The notes under the pieces: generated by a model
Told to the model about the DNA's origin: nothing
Database searches by the model: none
The model's input: the letters and a program-made list of their open reading frames with translations, nothing else
Assembly (NCBI GenBank): GCA_020746875.1
Contig: JAGTJL010000002.1
Span: forward strand, 1,984,001 to 2,048,000
DNA: 64,000 nt
From: Rhexocercosporidium sp. MPI-PUGE-AT-0058
Taxonomy: Eukaryota > Ascomycota > Leotiomycetes > Helotiales
Direction: 5' to 3'
In this document: in pieces, positions 58,182 through 64,000 of the stretch
Layout: each line of letters opens with the position of its first letter
How positions within the stretch are numbered: the first letter of the stretch is position 1
Translations under genes and position numbers: made by a program

Positions 58182-59195
58182 ATGGAGGAAAGTCAAGATG
58201 GTGTCTCTAAAGCAACATTCGCGGCTTTATCGAGTCATCTTCCACACTCCATCGCTCTTTTTCGACGCCTACAATTCATGAACATGAAAGGCGGAAAAAC
58301 AGCCAACAGCCATGTTCTGACGTTATTCGAATCTCTTAAAGCCTTCACAGTCGCATATCTCGATTTTTCCCGAGGCACAGAAACAGAACTATGGATCTAC
58401 TCATCCATGGAAAGACTGTCAGGAAGCGAAATCGAAGCCAAATGCCAGACACAAGTCCTCGAGGTCCTTAAGCGAGTTCGCGGCATTGAAGGGTCTTTCG
58501 TGGCGGCGAATGGACCGAGAGTGACTCCTGGTATTGTCTTGATAGGAAGTCTACATGAGAAAACTCTTAGATTCCTGGAGGAACAGCAGATGGTGAAAGG
58601 GGTGACGGGTCCACACTTCAAATTCATTTTCGAGTTAGGAAATCTACCTCCAGAAGGTGGCCTTCGCAGTGAAGACTTGATGTACTCGGAAATTCGAACG
58701 ATTGACATACCGCTTGTTTTATCTCGGACAGAAATTCCTCGGAAAGAGTATGCTATCACTTTTTTAATGCTCAAAAGTGCTTTACTCATGGGATACAGGA
58801 GAACAATAGTCCTATTGCCTAGCGTGGCGATCACAGTAAACCGAGAACCTATTGCATGGGGATTCCTAGGTGAGCAAGTCGTTCTCGATAGGAATCTTTG
58901 ACTGACTGGCGGTAGGTCCGGATGCGTCCTTGACCAGTTTACATGTCGAAGTGGGTACTGTTCTCTGAACCCTTGGTTTCAAACAACTGCTAACAGGTTG
59001 AAGGAAGCTTATCGTGGTCAAGGTCTAGCAAAAGCCATCGCAAGAAAGCTATTCACCGAGAAAGCATCCGCCTTTGGCCCGGGAACGATTTATCATGCTG
59101 ATGTGGGAGCGAGTAATTTGCAGAGCCAAGGTGTTTGTAAGAGCCTCGGAGGAACAGCAGACTTCTGTGTCCATTGGGCATGGATAAAGTTGTGA
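58182..59195 (+). CDS. GNAT-family N-acetyltransferase (FR47-like)
   Basis: Three exons, 58182-58869, 58916-58950 and 59004-59195, give 304 residues. Exon 2 is only 35 nt and encodes PDASLTSLHVE; joined to exon 3 it gives LHVEEAYRGQGLAKAIARKL, the acetyl-CoA-binding RxxGxG/A loop of GNAT enzymes. Before it, IAWGFLG is the beta-4 strand. The end has YHADVGASNLQSQGVCKSLGG, the usual beta-5 N/S loop. The long N-terminal half (230 residues) resembles the glycine N-acyltransferase/FR47 layout with a divergent first GNAT lobe. The substrate is unknown. The acceptor after TTGAAG was chosen over the preceding CAG because only it restores frame and the motif. Confidence 0.83.
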
Positions 59196-59456
59196 CCTCA
59201 AGGATCAGCATCGGGGGCCAGCAGATGTGGTATTTTTGTATCATTTCTCTTCTCTCTAGACAGATAGGCTTCATGAGCTATCATGCCCATGATGATTCTA
59301 TTCATACATTTCCACGTTCCTTTGAACGCCACGCTTGAAGATCCCCCCCGCATGATAGACAGATCCTAAACCCAACCGCTCAAAGCCCCATCCCACGTCC
59401 CATTCACAAATGCAAAAAAGGAACAAGTAACTATGGGCTAGAATAATACAGATTAT

Positions 59457-62400
59457 TTAAGAAAGAAGGTTCCGTAATGACGGAGATGCACTCGCGCCAC
59501 CATTGACACGACCATCATTCGTCCGAGTGTTGCCGTTGGGAGGGTTCATTGAGTCCCTGACCTGGCCATGAGTGTCGCGCAGCACAGGTGGGCTACCATG
59601 AGGCGGTCCATAGGATGGGCGAGGATGCATCGGGGCATGTGAATGAGAAAAGGGATGCTCTGGTGCCCGTGGAGGTGGCCCTCCATTAGTCAGATGCTGA
59701 GGTGGCGGCCGTGTGGAAGCATACGATGAGAAAGTGCCATTCTGCATGTGAAGTGCTGGAGACCCCATACTCCGATGCGGGGAGGGTGGATGGTATCCGT
59801 TCGGAGCTTGCGACATGTGTCCGTTCTGTCGCGGTGAGTGAGGCACACCATGGACTGATGGCCGCATCTGGGGTTGACCATTATGGGACTGGAAAGATCC
59901 AGAATTTCGTCTAGGAGAATGGCTTCCATTCATGTGATTCACCAGAGGTACGGCTTGAGGACCAGGAGAGCGTCGTGGCCAGTTGTACGAAGAGCCATTT
60001 GGTGGGTAAGATGGTGGAGGAGGCGGCCAAACATAAGGTGCCGACGACGGCTGCACTATCTCAGGCTCGGGAGTAGCGACCCGGGGTGGTGGGATAAATT
60101 CAATAGGGGGACGAGATGGTTCTCGGAGAGCAACGGGAGGGAGAGGCGGCGGAGTAGGGTCTTTCCGAATCTTGCTCCAATGGCACTGGTGGCATTGGAA
60201 TTCGGTTGGGGAAACAACAGGTTTGGCAGGGTTTCGGTGTAAGGCTGCTGCTGCCAGAGCCACATTACTACCACTGTTCTCTTCGGGGGAGCCATTAGCG
60301 CTGTGACCATTCGCCAAGGGCATGTCATTTGTCTGGGGTTGGTCGTTCTCCGTTGACACAGATACATCGCCAACAGGTTCGGAGGGCTGCTCCGGGGGCT
60401 CTGGGGGGAATGGCCACCATTTTGGGCTGACATCGATGTCGCAAGTGACACATGTCTTCCGCGGACTGCCCTTTGAAACTGAGGATAAATCCCCATACTG
60501 GTCTTCTGCCTTCACATGAGACACCGACCCTCTGCCCGCGGACGAATTACCACTGGTGCCAGTAGTTGTCGACCCTCGCCGGTTGGGAGCTTGAACGACG
60601 GGTGCTTGAGGGTTCAAGACTTTCGTTGATTGGTGGAGGGTAGCTTTGCGGACAGTACCAGTCAATGTTAGATCAGCTTGCTTGAAGTTTTGAACATAGA
60701 GCTGCAAGGCATTTTGTCCCGTCTCCGTGTCGACAATCTCTTGCATTTGGTAAACAACACCTTTGGCTGGGATGTGTTCCTTGCAGTAAATGGCCGCCGA
60801 CATAGTGCCAGCATTTGTACCAATAGTGATAACGGTGAATTGATCGCGTCGTGTTCCTTTCACAGGTGTGATTTCGAAGCCGAGGACATATCCTGCTTGG
60901 TGGGCACATTCGACGTGCACTAAACAAAGTCAGAATTGGAGGTCCATCTAGAATAGGACTGCTTACCTGGAGTCTTGCAGCATTGACAGCTGACACATGC
61001 ACCCTTGTTATTTTTGCACACTCTACAGGTCTCGTCGTATCTAGCTGTGGGGATTGATGGAATGCCTTCGGAAGGCTCAAGAGCTTTTGCGTTGCCAAAC
61101 TTGACTTCGGGGGTGAAAACTGCACAAGTAACGTGGACCCAGTTGTTATTTGCAGTTCGTTTCAAAGGCTCCCGAGGATTGACAGGTTTGTTTTGCTCCT
61201 CTTGCTTTTTGCGGAAATAGTCGGCGGCCTTTTGGTTGCTTTCCCGTTCAATTCGCTCGCGTTCGCGTTCCTTCTCTGTTTTCTTCTTGTGCGTGACTTT
61301 GGGTGGCTCAACGAAGTCGTGCTCTGTATATTCTATCGGACACAGAGTGCACTTGTATTGCTGCGCGGTGTTAGCATTTGAATCGACATGAGCGATAACC
61401 CTCTACTTACAATTGAAACCTGCGGATTCTTGTCGTTGGAGCACATGTCGCAAATCCATTTTGCCGGACTTCGGTTTTCTCCAACTACACCATAACAGTT
61501 CCGGTGGACTGTCATTCGACACTCCTTGCAAGACAAGTGCTGGTCACCCATTGGATCCATCTCTCCACATATTGCACAGGGAAGCAATTTGGCCTTCGGT
61601 GGCTCTGGTGCAGGCGGGGGACCAACGGGTTTCTCAGCTACTAGCTTCTTTCTCGGTGCAGCTATGACCTGTTCCATACCAGGATCAATCGAATCTCTAT
61701 CAGTTGCGCCTTTCAGCCTTTTCCTTGGGGGTTCCGGTCCAAGCGGTAGGTTGGCCAATGCTGGAGCTGGGGTTCCATTTGACGATACTGGCGCAACTGG
61801 AGCAATGTTCACTGCTTGGTTAGTAACTTCATTGGCTGCAGCCAGCTCCTTCAAGAGTTCTTCGTCGATCTTCCTCTTCCATGCTCGACCACCAGCCTGC
61901 GAGGCCTTCTTTACCTCGTCTATGTCTTCCCATTGTATACCATATCGTCGCCAAAGCTCAGCGCATCGTCTACATAAGGCAACCATGAACTGATTGCTCT
62001 TGTCCTTCCCAGAGGGTTTGACGGCTGGGTTGTCTGAAATCATGGTGCCTGCAGGAGTGTTTGGCGCTCGCCGCCATTGTCGAGATTCTCTGGTCGTGCA
62101 AAACTTGCATTGAAAGGACCTCTTCCTATCACGAGCCTTATCATTGTCGAACGCAGAATCGTCGTTTTCGTCAGCAACATCGTCTTGCAACTTCCCTGTG
62201 GTAGCCTCTGCCCTTTTCGCTTCCTTCTTTCCCTTCCGACCGCTGTAGTTGCCCCAAATGTGCTTTCCACGTTCGGTCTTCTTCCATGTATAGTAGAAGC
62301 GAACAATGTTCGCAGCACTGACGGTTTTGACGTGCTTCTTGAGGCTGTGCCATTCGGATCCAAACTTCGTGACGCCATCCTCAAACTTTTTGAGCTCTTG

Positions 62401-64000
62401 AGGGCTAAGATCTGGTTCCTTAAAGGCTCTCTTGTCCGTTTGTGACAAAACGTGAAGTGCCTTCTCCACATCATATCCATTGAGGTGTAATGTGTGAAGA
62501 GCGACATCTAGTAAGTTCGTCGATAGGTCGGGGAGTCCGAGAGGTCTTGCAAGCTGCGCAGCACGGCCCATGTAATCAAAAATCATTTGTTCTCTGGCCG
62601 GTATCGGGTGGCCATCCGGGTCGAAGCCGGTGACAGTTCTGCCTGGAACTTTGATCGCCTCGGGTAGCTTGTACAATAAAGTTGCAGTACTGTTTGGATC
62701 ACCATCTTCATAATCTTCTCCGCGATGGACATAGCCAGGGGGTTCATCCATTACCCATTTTGGACGGTGTTCTCGCGCGAGTTTGTCAGCTTCCAATGCG
62801 GCCACTGTATCTTTGTGGAGCTTGGTGTCTTTCTTGTGACCACCGCCTTTCACGTATTTCCGTTTTATCTCGGCAGGCTTCACGTATTCCACGGGTCTCC
62901 CCGGCCAGATGGGCACATTGGCTTGATGTCGAGGTCCAAGACGCGAGCTCGCCCTAGGATAGATCCGGTCATCATAATCTAATGCATCCTCGACTTTGCA
63001 ATGAATGCCGAGGTATCTGAAAAGCCACAGGCTGGCTTGGTGGATTTGTTCCGCTGTGCCGGGGTGGAATGATACATCAACCTCGCTGGTTGCTGGGCTT
63101 GTTCGGCCGGTATCAGGACCATCTCCGACAGCTTCGTGAATCTCGTCATCGTCGTTTTCGTCCTCTTCAGTGGGGTCATTGACGTTTGGGGTGTTACGGG
63201 CTTCCAGCTTTTTCTCCTGCGCCTTGCTACATGGCCCACAAGCCCAAGCAAAGCCACGGGATGGCTTTTTTAGCAAAGGAGGATTCACACAGCTCATGTG
63301 ATACGTGTTATGACACACAGCACAGTCCACTGAGTCGTTGCTTTATATATGTTAGTGGGATAAAAGTTTAGTGAGCGAAAAACAAACCTTGCGCAATATT
63401 TGCTACACCTTTTGCAGGATTTAACAGCGCTTGTCAATTCTTTCCCGCGTCCTGGCTCAACGACAATGAATTTCCACCTCTCATCTAGGACCTTCTTAAC
63501 TTCGGCAGGGACATTAATGACTTGGCTTGTAGGGATGACGTCGTAGTAACGGTGAATGTAGCGATCATAAAGCTTTTCGTACCAGAATGAATCTTTCGAT
63601 TTCCTGAGGTCATCCAATTTCTCCACTTCGGACTTGTGCTTGATTTGACATTTGCCTCGAAGTGCTGTCAAAGGACTAACATCAGAGTGCATGGATGCAA
63701 ATACTTGACGAGTGTCATTCACTTTACGACCAATGTCTTTGGCACGGTAATACCAATTAAGGCGCAGAGCATCGATGGGTTGGGCGGCATCATTGTTAAT
63801 GTGAAGAAACTCCATGATGCGCCCCAGGTAGTATGGCTCACCAGGGGGCTCGCAGACAAGATACGCGTGATCTAGACATGTCAGTTAGACTCTGTGTGGA
63901 GAATCAGGTAGCAGAATCACGGCCAAAAACATACCATTAACTTCTAGGACAGTTCCATCGTCAGCTATCAGCTTATGATTCTTTAATCGTCCTCCACACT
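59457..64000 (-). CDS. SNT2: SNT2-type BAH-PHD-SANT chromatin protein (5' part missing)
   Basis: Minus-strand exons, window edge to 63935, 63871-63388, 63340-61411, 61360-60967 and 60919-59457, give about 1445 C-terminal residues; the N-terminus lies beyond 64000. Order of domains: BAH (DDGTVLEVND, HAYLVCEPPGEPYYLGRIMEF); PHD1 (CKRCSKYC, CAVCHNTYHMSCVNPPL); a SANT/Myb-like region (DLSPQELKKFEDGVTKFG, NIVRFYYTWKKT); a GATA-like finger (CKFCTTRESRQWRRAP, CRRCAELWRRYG); PHD2 (CAICGEMDPMGDQHLSCKEC); and an extended PHD (WVHVTCAVFTPEV, CRVCKNNKGACVSCQCC). A Pro/Ser/Asn-rich tail follows. Yeast Snt2 joins Ecm5 and Rpd3 in a histone-deacetylase complex, and reads H3 through its PHD fingers; SNT2 orthologues affect development and virulence in plant pathogens. 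Strong family call. Confidence 0.93.

Noticed and set aside
1..64000. Transposons, tRNA or rRNA genes and secondary-metabolite clusters
   Set aside because: No transposase or reverse-transcriptase motif, no tRNA A/B-box arrangement, no rRNA sequence and no PKS, NRPS or terpene synthase was seen by eye; a computed search could still find short elements.

Overview
The window comes from a filamentous ascomycete (Pezizomycotina). Coding regions are interrupted by many short spliceosomal introns (about 46-160 nt, GT...AG, often with a CTAAC or CTGAC branch-like motif). The gene set is typical of this group: a CreB-type deubiquitinase, a Zn2Cys6 regulator, a 2EXR protein, TVP23, YOS1, RTC4, SNT2 and a bZIP-ankyrin relic. 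The class cannot be fixed from sequence alone; Leotiomycetes would fit. All exon structures were read by eye from splice consensus, reading-frame phase and known family motifs. No search was run.

Layout. 1-2.3 kb: TVP23 (minus, clipped at the window edge), divergent from a CitE/CLYBL-type lyase. 2.5-5.4 kb: an uncharacterised basic, disordered nuclear-type protein with a perfect PCNA-binding (PIP-box) motif. 5.4-9.8 kb: long non-coding tract. 9.8-13.8 kb: glycine-rich RRM protein, ChaC gamma-glutamylcyclotransferase and a penta-EF-hand protein. 14.9-17.4 kb: FAD-linked aldonolactone-oxidase-like enzyme. 17.7-18.8 kb: broken bZIP-ankyrin gene. 19-23 kb: sparse accessory stretch with a 55-residue three-exon micro-gene and a small fungal membrane protein. 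23.3-26.6 kb: 2EXR protein divergent from a TLS1/C9orf78 splicing-factor homologue. 29-34.5 kb: degenerate metallo-beta-lactamase-fold protein and a zinc-finger/RING-like protein, each behind more than 2 kb of low-complexity leader. 35.5-38.6 kb: ALG12 divergent from YOS1. 39.3-41.8 kb: creB. 41.8-45.8 kb: empty. 45.8-47.6 kb: SUT-type sugar transporter. 48-51.6 kb: dynamitin divergent from RTC4. 52-53.4 kb: AIF/AMID-type oxidoreductase. 54-59.2 kb: Zn2Cys6 regulator, small conserved protein, GNAT. 59.5 kb to the end: SNT2 chromatin reader, clipped at its N-terminus.

Most of the window is ordinary conserved housekeeping sequence: ER/Golgi trafficking and N-glycosylation (TVP23, YOS1, ALG12), chromatin and telomere proteins (SNT2, RTC4), carbon regulation and sugar uptake (creB, SUT transporter). 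No biosynthetic cluster, intact transposon, tRNA, rRNA or CRISPR array was recognised. The points most worth a second look are the PIP-box protein, the CpA-to-TpA nonsense change in the bZIP basic region, very small exons (5 nt in ChaC; 14 nt in creB, whose 3' junction splits the catalytic Cys codon), the symmetric phase-1 exon cassette in the glycine-rich protein, and the 55-residue micro-gene.
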